Shown: piece by piece, positions 22,720-35,500 of the stretch
Position numbering within the stretch: the stretch's first letter is position 1
Layout: each line of letters begins with the position of its first letter
Assembly: GCA_032207245.1 (NCBI GenBank)
Contig: CM063505.1
Coordinates: forward strand, 177,416,030 to 177,480,029
Origin: Pardosa pseudoannulata
Taxonomy: Eukaryota; Arthropoda; Arachnida; Araneae; Lycosidae
Direction of reading: 5' to 3'
DNA: 64,000 nt
Notes under the pieces: model-generated
Told to the model about the DNA's origin: nothing
What the model saw: only the letters and a program-made list of their open reading frames with translations
Database searches by the model: none
Program-made: the position numbers and the translations under genes

Positions 22720-22951
22720 ATATAAATTTCTTCTGCCGTGTGTTCGTTACAAAACTCCTCCTAAACGGCTGGACTGATTTTGATGAAATTTTCTGTATGT
22801 AATTAAGTTGATTCGAGAATGGTATAGATTCACAATTTGATCGGATAAAAAATATTTTTTTTAATTAAAAACACAGAATGCCGCTTGAAACCCGCTACTG
22901 TCAACATATCAGTGGCGCAGTGGTCAGCGCAACAGACTTTAGTACCGAGAT
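22720..22951 (+). repeat. Dispersed-repeat fragment with tRNA-like box A
   Basis: The motif AACGGCTGGACTGATTTTGA at about 22764 belongs to a type of dispersed repeat common in arthropod genomes, whose class I cannot fix. At 22911-22951 the sequence AGTGGCGCAGTGGTCAGCGC carries a perfect box A (TGGCGCAGTGG), like a tRNA head or a second SINE type, cut off by the TA repeat at 22954. No box B follows. Confidence 0.4.
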
Positions 22952-22953
22952 TA

Positions 22954-22969
22954 TATGTATATATATGTA

Positions 22970-23022
<53 letters not shown>
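22954..23022. repeat. TA/TATG microsatellite
   Basis: (TATG)n passing into (TA)n. Confidence 0.88.
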
Positions 23023-23520
23023 TCAATTCAGTAATGTTACTATCATAAATAAGTCAAGTTGAAATATGCATCTAATCATGGAGGTCACATAGATATCAAA
23101 TTTCATTTATCTGAATCCATCTTGCTTTTTTTAAGTTCAGATTAATTGCTCTTTATAGATTGTACGAAATTAAAGACATATGTTCTCGGTGTTTTGAGGA
23201 TTGAGGGCGTACTCTGAAATTATCCTTGTATAACTAAAACTCAAAGGAATAAAATATCAAGAAAAGCTGAGAGGTAAAAAAATAAATTTATAATTTTTAT
23301 AATTATCCATATGCAAAATTCATTACTTGTTTTGGGAGGTATTACAAATTTGAATATTTCAATTAATCTTTATCCCTTGTCATCGATTACTACCCGTTTT
23401 TCAGAAGTAGTACAATGAATATGTTCATTTATCATCAAATTTTTTAACTAATTTCGATTTACAAAAGTAATTTAGTTAATCCGGATATCTCAGTTCTTAA
23501 AAATTGTTACTTCCATAGCA
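23023..23520. other. Left flank of the satellite array
   Basis: AT-rich, with no similarity to the 795-bp unit until about 23520, where the sequence joins the unit at the ...TTTATAGCTT(TG)AGTTATTTGTTATATTAAG segment. Confidence 0.55.
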
Positions 23521-26500
23521 AAAATTTATAGCTTTGAGTTATTTGTTATATTAAGATTAAAATATGCAATTAAAAAAAGAGTACTTACAAGTATAAAGAT
23601 TAACTATATCATCATTATATCTGTATTCCCTTTGTAATATTTTTTATCTTTACGAATCAATATTCTGATACGGTACAGCACCTCATATTTATTTTTAAAG
23701 TATATTTTTTGTTAATCGATAGGAAATAGAAAAATTTCTATGATATTTCAATAGGTTTTGTTCTATTAACTCCCTTTTCTTTCTTAAAGAAATTGAATTT
23801 GAACGTTTGATTAATTAATTGTAACCCTCCAAAACTGAAAAGAAAATGGTAACAATACTTTTACTGAAAACGGTAATCTTCTCTAGACAATGCATTTTTT
23901 CTGAACTTTTTATCCCGTGATTTAAAGCGAAAATTAAATTGTGAAATACCTCATTTCTTCTAGAGTCCAATTCTAAAAAGAGTACTAGAATCAGACTTTT
24001 TCGTAAAGTTGGAAAACAACGGACGATGATGTGAATAATTAAAAAAAAGTTTACGAACTGCTTGAGAAAAAAATCCCGATGTAAAAAGTTTAATTCTAAA
24101 TCTTGAAAATATAAAGATTCGACGGCAAAGTATTAAATTAATCTTTTGTTTTGAGGCTAAGCTGCAGTACTTTGGGTTTTAGAGGATGGCATGCTACTTA
24201 GGGGATTAAATGTTAAAGTAATTACTACTTTCTAAGGTGTTTTGTATTTAATGAATTAAGTTACTGTCTATGAAACTCCATCGCGGGTTATAAAAGATAA
24301 CAACTTTAAAAGTAATTAATTTATAGCTTATTTGTTATATTAAGATTAAATTATGCGATTAAAAAAAAGAGTATTTACAACTATAAATATTAACTATATC
24401 ATCATTATATCTGTATTCCCTTTGTAATATTTTTTATCTTCACGAATCAATATTCTGATACGGTACAGCACCTCATATTTGTTTTTAAAGTATATTTTTT
24501 TTAATCGATAGGAAATGGAAAAAATTCTATGATATTTCAATAAATTTTGTTCCTATTAATTCCCTTTTCTTTCTTAAAGAAATTGAATTTGAACGTTTGA
24601 TTAATTAACTGTAACCCTCCAAAATTGAAAAGAAAATGGTAACAATACTTTTACTGAAAAAGGTAATCGTCTCTAGACAATGAATTTTTTCTGAACTTTT
24701 TATCCCGTGATTTAAAGCGAAAATTAAATTGTGGAATACCTGATTCCTACACGAGTCCAACTCTAAATTACAAAAAGAGTACTAGAATGAGACATTTTCG
24801 TTAAGTTGGAAAACAACGGATGATGATGTGAATAATTAAAAAAAAGTTTACGAACTGCTTGAGAAAAAAATCCCGATGTAAAAAGTTTAATTCTAAATCT
24901 TGAAAATATAAAGATTCGACGGCAAAGTATTAAATTAATCTTTTGTTTTGAGGCTAAGCTGCAGTACTTTGGGTTTTAGAGGATGGCATGCTACTTAGGG
25001 GATTAAATGTTAAAGAAATTACTACTTTCTAAGGTGTTTTGTATATAATGAATTAAGTTACTCCCTATGAAACCCCATCGCGAGTTATAAAAGATAACTT
25101 TAAAAGTAATTAATTTATAGCTTATTTGTTATATTAAGATTAAATTATGCGATTAAAAAAAAGGAGTATTTACAACTATAAATATTAACTATATCATCAT
25201 TATATCTGTATTCCCTTTGTAATATTTTTTATCTTCACGAATCAATATTCTGATACGGTACAGCACCTCATATTTATTTTTAAAGTATATTTTTTTTTAA
25301 TCGATAGGAAATGGAAAAAATTTCTATGATATTTCAATTTTTGTTCTATTAATTCCCTTTTCTTTCTTAAAGAAATTGAATTTGAACGTTTGGTTAATTA
25401 ACTGTAACCCTCCAAAATTGAAAAGAAAATGGTAACAATACTTTTACTGAAAAAGGTAATCTTCTCTAGACAATGCATTTTTTCTGAACTTTTTTATCCG
25501 TGATTTAAAGCGAAAATTAAATTGTGAAATACCTCATTTCTTCTAGAGTCCAATTCTAAAAAGAGTACTAGAATCAGACTTTTTCGTAAAGTTGGAAAAC
25601 AACGGACGATGATGTGAATAATTAAAAAAAATGTTTGCGAAACTGCTTGAGAAAAAATCCCGATGTAAAAAGTTTAATTTTAAATCTTGAAAATATAAAG
25701 ATTCGACGGCAAAGTATTAAAATAATCTTTTGTTTTGAGGCTAAGCTGCAGTACTTTGGGTTTTAGAGGATGGCATGCTACTTAGCGGATTAAATGTTAA
25801 AGTAATTACTACTTTCTATGGTGTTTTGTATTTAATGAATTAAGTTACTGTCTATGAAACTCCATCGCGGGTTATAAAAGATAACAACTTTAAAAGTAAT
25901 TAATTTATAGCTTATTTGTTATATTAAGATTAAATTATGCGATTAAAAAAAAGAGTATTTACAACTATAAATATTAACTATATCATCATTATATCTGTAT
26001 TCCCTTTGTAATATTTTTTATCTTCACGAATCAATATTCTGATACGGTACAGCACCTCATATTTGTTTTTAAAGTATATTTTTTTTAATCGATAGGAAAT
26101 GGAAAAAATTCTATGATATTTCAATAGATTTTGTCCTATTAATTCCCTTTTCTTTCTTAAAGAAATTGAATTTGAACGTTTGATTAATTAACTGTAACCT
26201 CCAAAATTGAAAAGAAAATGGTAACAATACTTTTACTGAAAAAGGTAATCTTCTCTAGACAATGCATTTTTTCTGAATTTTTTATCCCGTGATTTAATGC
26301 GAAAATTAAATTGTGAAATACCTCATTTCTTCTAGAGTCCAATTCTAAAAAGAGTACTAGAATCAGACTTTTTCGTAAAGTTGGAAAACAATGGACGATG
26401 ATGTGAATAATAATTAAAAAAAAATGTTTGCGAACTGCTTGAGAAAAAAATCCCGATGTAAAAAGTTTAATTTTAAATCTTGAAAATATAAAGATTCGAC

Positions 26501-29500
26501 GGCAAAGTATTAAAATAATCTTTTGTTTTGAGGCTAAGCTGCAGTACTTTGGGTTTTAGAGGATGGCATGCTACTTAGGGGATTAAATGTTAAAGTAATT
26601 ACTACTTTCTAAGGTGTTTTGTATTTAATGAATTAAGTTACTGTCTATGAAACTCCATCGCGGGTTATAAAAGATAACAACTTTAAAAGTAATTAATTTA
26701 TAGCTTATTTGTTATATTAAGATTAAATTATGCGATTAAAAAAAAGAGTATTTACAACTATAAATATTAACTATATCATCATTATATCTGTATTCCCTTT
26801 GTAATATTTTTTATCTTCACGAATCAATATTCTGATACGGTACAGCACCTCATATTTGTTTTTAAAGTATATTTTTTTTAATCGATAGGAAATGGAAAAA
26901 ATTCTATGATATTTCAATAGATTTTGTCCTATTAATTCCCTTTTCTTTCTTAAAGAAATTGAATTTGAACGTTTGATTAATTAACTGTAACCCTCCAAAA
27001 TTGAAAAGAAAATGGTAACAATACTTTTACTGAAAAAGGTAATCGTCTCTAGACAATGAATTTTTTCTGAACTTTTTATCCCGTGATTTAAAGCGAAAAT
27101 TAAATTGTGGAATACCTGATTCCTACACGAGTCCAACTCTAAATTACAAAAAGAGTACTAGAATGAGACTTTTCGTTAAAGTTGGAAAACAATGGACGAT
27201 GATGTGAATAATTAAAAAAAATGTTTGCAAACTGCTTGAGAAAAAAAATCCCGATGTAAAAAGTTTAATTTTAAATCTTGAAAATATAAAGATTCGACGG
27301 CAAAGTATTAAAATAATCTTTTGTTTTTGAGGCTAAGCTGCAGTACTTTGGGTTTTAGAGGATGGCATGCTACTTAGGGGATTAAATGTTAAAGTAATTA
27401 CTACTTTCTATGGTGTTTTGTATTTAATGAATTAAGTTACTGTCTCTGAAACCCCATCGCGGGTTATAAAAGATAACAACTTTAAAAGTAATTAATTTAT
27501 AGCTTATTTGTTATATTAAGATTAAAATTATGCGATTAAAAAAAGGAGTAGTATTACAACTATAAATATTAACTATATCATCATTATATCTGTATTCCCT
27601 TTGTAATATTTTTTATCTTCACGAATCAATATTCTGATACGGTACAGCACCTCATATTTATTTTTAAAGTATATTTTTTTTTAATCGATAGGAAATGGAA
27701 AAAATTCTATGATATTTCAATAAATTTTGTTCTATTAATTCCCTTTTCTTTCTTAAAGAAATTGAATTTGAACGTTTGGTTAATTAACTGTAACCCTCCA
27801 AAATTGAAAAGAAAATGGTAACAATACTTTTACTGAAAAAGGTAATCTTCTCTAGACAATGCATTTTTTTCTGAATTTTTTATCCCGTGATTTAAAGCGA
27901 AATTAAATTGTGAAATACCTCATTTCTTCTAGAGTCCAATTCTAAAAAGAGTAACTAGAATCAGACTTTTTCGTAAAGTTGGAAAACAACGGACGATGAT
28001 GTGAATAATTAAAAAAAAAATGTTTGCAAACTGCTTGAGAAAAAAATCCCGATGTAAAAAGTTTAATTCTAAATCTTGAAAATATAAAGATTCGACGGCA
28101 AAGTATTAAATTAATCTTTTGTTTTGAGGCTAAGCTGCAGTACTTTGGGTTTTAGAGGATGGCATGCTACTTAGGGGATTAAATGTTAAAAGTAATTACT
28201 ACTTTCTATGGTGTTTTGTATTTAATGAATTAAGTTACTGTCTCTGAAACCCCATCGCGGGTTATAAAAGATAACAACTTTAAAAGTAATTAATTTATAG
28301 CTTATTTGTTATATTAAGATTAAATTATGCGATTAAAAAAAAGAGTATTTACAACTATAAATATTAACTATATCATCATTATATCTGTATTCCCTTTGTA
28401 ATATTTTTTATCTTCACGAATCAATATTCTGATACGGTACAGCACCTCATATTTGTTTTTAAAGTATATTTTTTTTAATCGATAGGAAATGGAAAAAATT
28501 CTATGATATTTCAATAGATTTTGTCCTATTAATTCCCTTTTCTTTCTTAAAGAAATTGAATTTGAACGTTTGATTAATTAACTGTAACCCTCCAAAATTG
28601 AAAAGAAAATGGTAACAATACTTTTACTGAAAAAGGTAATCTTCTCTAGACAATGCATTTTTTCTGAATTTTTTATCCCGTGATTTAATGCGAAAATTAA
28701 ATTGTGAAATACCTCATTTCTTCTAGAGTCCAATTCTAAAAAGAGTACTAGAATCAGACTTTTTCGTAAAGTTGGAAAACAATGGACGATGATGTGAATA
28801 ATTAAAAAAAATGTTTGCAAACTGCTTGAGAAAAAAAATCCCGATGTAAAAAGTTTAATTTTAAATCTTGAAAATATAAAGATTCGACGGCAAAGTATTA
28901 AAAATAATCTTTTGTTTTGAGGCTAAGCTGCAGTACTTTGGGTTTTAGAGGATGGCATGCTACTTAGGGGATTAAATGTTAAAGTAATTACTACTTTCTA
29001 AGGTGTTTTGTATTTAATGAATTAAGTTACTGTCTCTGAAACCCCATCGCGGGTTATAAAAGATAACAACTTTAAAAGTAATTAATTTATAGCTTATTTG
29101 TTATATTAAGATTAAATTATGCGATTAAAAAAAGGAGTATTTACAACTATAAATATTAACTATATCATCATTATATCTGTATTCCCTTTGTAATATTTTT
29201 TATCTTCACGAATCAATATTCTGATACGGTACAACACCTCATATTTATTTTTAAAGTATATTTTTTTTTAATCGATAGGAAATGGAAAAAATTCTATGAT
29301 ATTTCAATAAATTTTGTTCTATTAATTCCCTTTTCTTTCTTAAAGAAATTGAATTTGAACGTTTGGTTAATTAACTGTAACCCTCCAAAATTGAAAAGAA
29401 AATGGTAACAATACTTTTACTGAAAAAGGTAATCTTCTCTAGACAATGCATTTTTTCTGAATTTTTTATCCCGTGATTTAAAGCGAAAATTAAATTGTGA

Positions 29501-32500
29501 AATACCTCATTTCTTCTAGAGTCCAATTCTAAAAAGAGTACTAGAATCAGACTTTTTTCGTAAAGTTGGAAAACAACGGACGATGATGTGAATAATTAAA
29601 AAAAAAAATGTTTGCAAACTGCTTGAGGAAAAAAAATCCCGATGTAAAAAGTTTTTTAATTTTAAATCTTGAAAATATAAAGATTCGACGGCAAAGTATT
29701 AAAATAATCTTTTGTTTTGAGGCTAAGCTGCAGTACTTTGGGTTTTAGAGGATGGCATGCTACTTAGGGGATTAAATGTTAAAGTAATTACTAACTTTCT
29801 ATGGTGTTTTGTATTTAATGAATTAAGTTACTGTCTCTGAAAACCCCATCGCGGGTTATAAAAGATAACAACTTTAAAAGTAATTAATTTATAGCTTATT
29901 TGTTATATTAAGATTAAATTATGCGATTAAAAAAAGGAGTATTTACAACTATAAATATTAACTATATCATCATTATATCTGTATTCCCTTTGTAATATTT
30001 TTTATCTTCACGAATCAATATTCTGATAAACGGTACAGCACCTCATATTTATTTTTAAAGTATATTTTTTTTAATCGATAGGAAATGGAAAAAATTCTAT
30101 GATATTTCAATAAATTTTGTCCTATTAATTCCCTTTTCTTTCTTAAAGAAATTGAATTTGAACGTTTGGTTAATTAACTGTAACCCCCCAAAATTGAAAA
30201 GAAAATGGTAAACAATACTTTTACTGAAAAAGGTAATCTTCTCTAGACAATGCATTTTTTTCTGAATTTTTTTATCCCGTGATTTAATGCGAAAATTAAA
30301 TTGTGAAATACCTCATTTCTTCTAGAGTCCAATTCTAAAAAGAGTACTAGAATCAGACTTTTTCGTAAAGTTGGAAAACAATGGACGATGATGTGAATAA
30401 TTAAAAAAAAATGTTTGCAAACTGCTTGAGAAAAAAATCCCGATGTAAAAAGTTTAATTCTAAATCTTGAAAATATAAAGATTCGACGGCAAAGTATTAA
30501 ATTAATCTTTTGTTTTGAGGCTAAGCTGCAGTACTTTGGGTTTTAGAGGATGGCATGCTACTTAGGGGATTAAATGTTAAAGAAATTACTACTTTCTATG
30601 GTGTTTTGTATTTAATGAATTAAGTTACTGTCTCTGAAACCCCATCGCGGGTTATAAAAGATAACAACTTTAAAAAGTAATTAATTTATAGCTTATTTGT
30701 TATATTAAGATTAAATTATGCGATTAAAAAAAGGAGTATTTACAACTATAAATATTAACTATATCATCATTATATCTGTATTCCCTTTGTAATATTTTTT
30801 ATCTTCACGAATCAATATTCTGATACGGTACAGCACCTCATATTTGTTTTTAAAGTATATTTTTTTTAATCGATAGGAAATGGAAAAAATTCTATGATAT
30901 TTCAATAGATTTTGTTCTATTAATTCCCTTTTCTTTCTTAAAGAAATTGAATTTGAACGTTTGGTTAATTAACTGTAACCCTCCAAAATTGAAAAGAAAA
31001 TGGTAACAATACTTTTACTGAAAAAGGTAATCTTCTCTAGACAATGCATTTTTTCTGAATTTTTTATCCCGTGAATTTAAAGCGAAAATTAAATTGTGAA
31101 ATACCTCATTTCTTCTAGAGTCCAATTCTAAAAAGAGTACTAGAATCAGACTTTTTCGTAAAGTTGGAAAACAAACGGACGATGATGTGAATAATTAAAA
31201 AAAAATGTTTGCAAACTGCTTGAGAAAAAAATCCCGATGTAAAAAGTTTAATTTTAAAATCTTGAAAATATAAAGATTCGACGGCAAAAGTATTAAAATA
31301 ATCTTTTGTTTTGAGGATAAGCTGCAGTACTTTGGGTTTTAGAGGATGGCATGCTACTTAGGGGATTAAATGTTAAAGTAATTACTACTTTCTATGGTGT
31401 TTTGTATTTAATGAATTAAGTTACTGTCTCTGAAAACCCCATCGCGGGTTATAAAAGATAACAACTTTAAAAGTAATTAATTTATAGCTTATTTGTTATA
31501 TTAAGATTAAATTATGCGATTAAAAAAAAGGAGTATTTACAACTATAAATATTAACTATATCATCATTATATCTGTATTCCCTTTGTAATATTTTTTATC
31601 TTTACGAATCAATATTCTGATACGGTACAGCACCTCATATTTATTTTTAAAGTATATTTTTTGTTAATCGATAGGAAATAGAAAAATTTCTATGATATTT
31701 CAATAGGTTTTGTTCTATTAACTCCCTTTTCTTTCTTAAAGAAATTGAATTTGAACGTTTGATTAATTAATTGTAACCCTCCAAAACTGAAAAGAAAATG
31801 GTAACAATACTTTTACTGAAAACGGTAATCTTCTCTAGACAATGCATTTTTTCTGAACTTTTTATCCCGTGATTTAAAGCGAAAATTAAATTGTGAAATA
31901 CCTCATTTTTCTAGAGTCCAATTCTAAAAAGAGTACTAGAATCAGACTTTTTCGTAAAGTTGGAAAACAATGGACGATGATGTGAATAATTAAAAAAAAT
32001 GTTTGCGAACTGCTTGAGAAAAAATCCCGATGTAAAAAGTTTTAATTTTAAATCTTGAAAAATATAAAGATTCGACGGCAAAGTATTAAAATAATCTTTT
32101 GTTTTGAGGCTAAGCTGCAGTACTTTGGGTTTTAGAGGATGGCATGCTACTTAGGGGATTAAATGTTAAAGTAATTACTACTTTCTAAGGTGTTTTGTAT
32201 TTAATGAATTAAGTTACTGTCTATGAAACTCCATCGCGGGTTATAAAAGATAACAACTTTAAAAGTAATTAATTTATAGCTTATTTGTTATATTAAGATT
32301 AAATTATGCGATTAAAAAAAAAGGAGTATTTACAACTATAAATATTAACTATATCATCATTATATCTGTATTCCCTTTGTAATATTTTTTATCTTCACGA
32401 ATCAATATTCTGATACGGTACAGCACCTCATATTTGTTTTTAAAGTATATTTTTTTTAATCGATAGGAAATGGAAAAAATTCTATGATATTTCAATAAAT

Positions 32501-35500
32501 TTTGTTCTATTAATTCCCTTTTCTTTCTTAAAGAAATTGAATTTGAACGTTTGGTTAATTAAACTGTAACCCTCCAAAATTGAAAAGAAAATGGTAACAA
32601 TACTTTTACTGAAAAAGGTAATCTTCTCTAGACAATGCATTTTTTTCTGAATTTTTTATCCCGTGATTTAAAGCGAAAATTAAATTGTGAAATACCTCAT
32701 TTCTTCTAGAGTCCAATTCTAAAAAGAGTACTAGAATCAGACTTTTTCGTAAAGTTGGAAAACAACGGACGATGATGTGAATAATTAAAAAAAAAAATGT
32801 TTGCGAACTGCTTGAGAAAAAAATCCCGATGTAAAAAGTTTAATTTTAAATCTTGAAAATATAAAGATTCGACGGCAAAGTATTAAAATAATCTTTTGTT
32901 TTGAGGCTAAGCTGCAGTACTTTGGGTTTTAGAGGATGGCATGCTACTTAGGGGATTAAATGTTAAAGTAATTACTACTTTCTATGGTGTTTTGTATTTA
33001 ATGAATTAAGTTACTGTCTCTGAAACCCCATCGCGGGTTATAAAAAGATAACAACTTTAAAAGTAATTAATTTATAGCTTATTTGTTATATTAAGATTAA
33101 ATTATGCGATTAAAAAAAGGAGTATTTACAACTATAAATATTAACTATATCATCATTATATCTGTATTCCCTTTGTAATATTTTTTATCTTCACGAATCA
33201 ATATTCTGATACGGTACAGCACCTCATATTTATTTTTAAAGTATATTTTTTTTTAATCGATAGGAAATGGAAAAAATTCTATGATATTTCAATAAATTTT
33301 GTCCTATTAATTCCCTTTTCTTTCTTAAAGAAATTGAATTTGAACGTTTGGTTAATTAACTGTAAACCCTCCAAAATTGAAAAGAAAATGGTAACAATAC
33401 TTTTACTGAAAAAGGTAATCTTCTCTAGACAATGCATTTTTTCTGAATTTTTTATCCCGTGATTTAATGCGAAAATTAAATTGTGAAATACTCATTTTCT
33501 TCTAGAGTCCAATTCTAAAAAGAGTACTAGAATCAGACTTTTTCGTAAAGTTGGAAAACAATGGACGATGATGTGAATAATTAAAAAAAAATGTTTGCAA
33601 ACTGCTTGAGAAAAAAAATCCCGATGTAAAAAGTTTAATTTTAAATCTTGAAAATATAAAGATTCGACGGCAAAGTATTAAAATAATCTTTTGTTTTGAG
33701 GCTAAGCTGCAGTACTTTGGGTTTTAGAGGATGGCATGCTACTTAGGGGATTAAATGTTAAAGTAATTACTACTTTCTATGGTGTTTTGTATTTAATGAA
33801 TTAAAGTTACTGTCTCTGAAACCCCATCGCGGGTTATAAAAGATAACAACTTTAAAAGTAATTAATTTATAGCTTATTTGTTATATTAAGATTAAATTAT
33901 GCGATTAAAAAAAAGGAGTATTTACAACTATAAATATTAACTATATCATCATTATATCTGTATTCCCTTTGTAATATTTTTTATCTTCACGAATCAATAT
34001 TCTGATACGGTACAGCACCTCATATTTATTTTTAAAGTATATTTTTTTTTAATCGATAGGAAATGGAAAAAAATTCTATGATATTTCAATAAATTTTGTT
34101 CTATTAATTCCCTTTTCTTTCTTAAAGAAATTGAATTTGAACGTTTGGTTAATTAACTGTAACCCTCCAAAATTGAAAAGAAAATGGTAACAATACTTTT
34201 ACTGAAAAAGGTAATCTTCTCTAGACAATGCATTTTTTCTGAATTTTTTATCCCGTGATTTAAAGCGAAAATTAAATTGTGAAATACCTCATTTCTTCTA
34301 GAGTCCAATTCTAAAAAGAGTACTAGAATCAGACTTTTTCGTAAAGTTGGAAAACAACGGACGATGATGTGAATAATTAAAAAAAAATGTTTGCGAACTG
34401 CTTGAGAAAAAAATCCCGATGTAAAAAGTTTAATTTTAAATCTTGAAAATATAAAGATTCGACGGCAAAGTATTAAAATAATCTTTTGTTTTGAGGCTAA
34501 GCTGCAGTACTTTGGGTTTTTAGAGGATGGCATGCTACTTAGGGGATTAAATGTTAAAGTAATTACTACTTTCTATGGTGTTTTTGTATTTAATGAATTA
34601 AGTTACTGTCTCTGAAACCCCATCGCGGGTTATAAAAGATAACAACTTTAAAAGTAATTAATTTATAGCTTATTTGTTATATTAAGATTAAATTATGCGA
34701 TTAAAAAAAGGAGTATTTACAACTATAAATATTAACTATATCATCATTATATCTGTATTCCCTTTGTAATATTTTTTATCTTCACGAATCAATATTCTGA
34801 TACGGTACAGCACCTCATATTTATTTTTAAAGTATATTTTTTTTTTAATCGATAGGAAATGGAAAAAATTCTATGATATTTCAATAGATTTTGTCCTATT
34901 AATTCCCTTTTCTTTCTTAAAGAAATTGAATTTGAACGTTTGATTAATTAACTGTAACCCTCCAAAATTGAAAAGAAAATGGTAACAATACTTTTACTGA
35001 AAAAGGTAATCTTCTCTAGACAATGCATTTTTTCTGAATTTTTTATCCCGTGATTTAATGCGAAAATTAAATTGTGAAATACCTCATTTCTTCTAGAGTC
35101 CAATTCTAAAAAGAGTACTAGAATCAGACTTTTCGTAAAGTTGGAAAACAACGGACGATGATGTGAATAATTAAAAAAAATGTTTGCGAACTGCTTGAGA
35201 AAAAATCCCGATGTAAAAAGTTTAATTTTAAATCTTGAAAATATAAAGATTCGACGGCAAAGTATTAAAATAATCTTTTGTTTTGAGGCTAAGCTGCAGT
35301 ACTTTGGGTTTTAGAGGATGGCATGCTACTTAGGGGATTAAATGTTAAAGTAATTACTACTTTCTATGGTGTTTTGTATTTAATGAATTAAGTTACTGTC
35401 TCTGAAACCCCATCGCGGTTATAAAAGATAACAACTTTAAAAGTAATTAATTTATAGCTTATTTGTTATATTAAGATTAAATTATGCGATTAAAAAAAGG

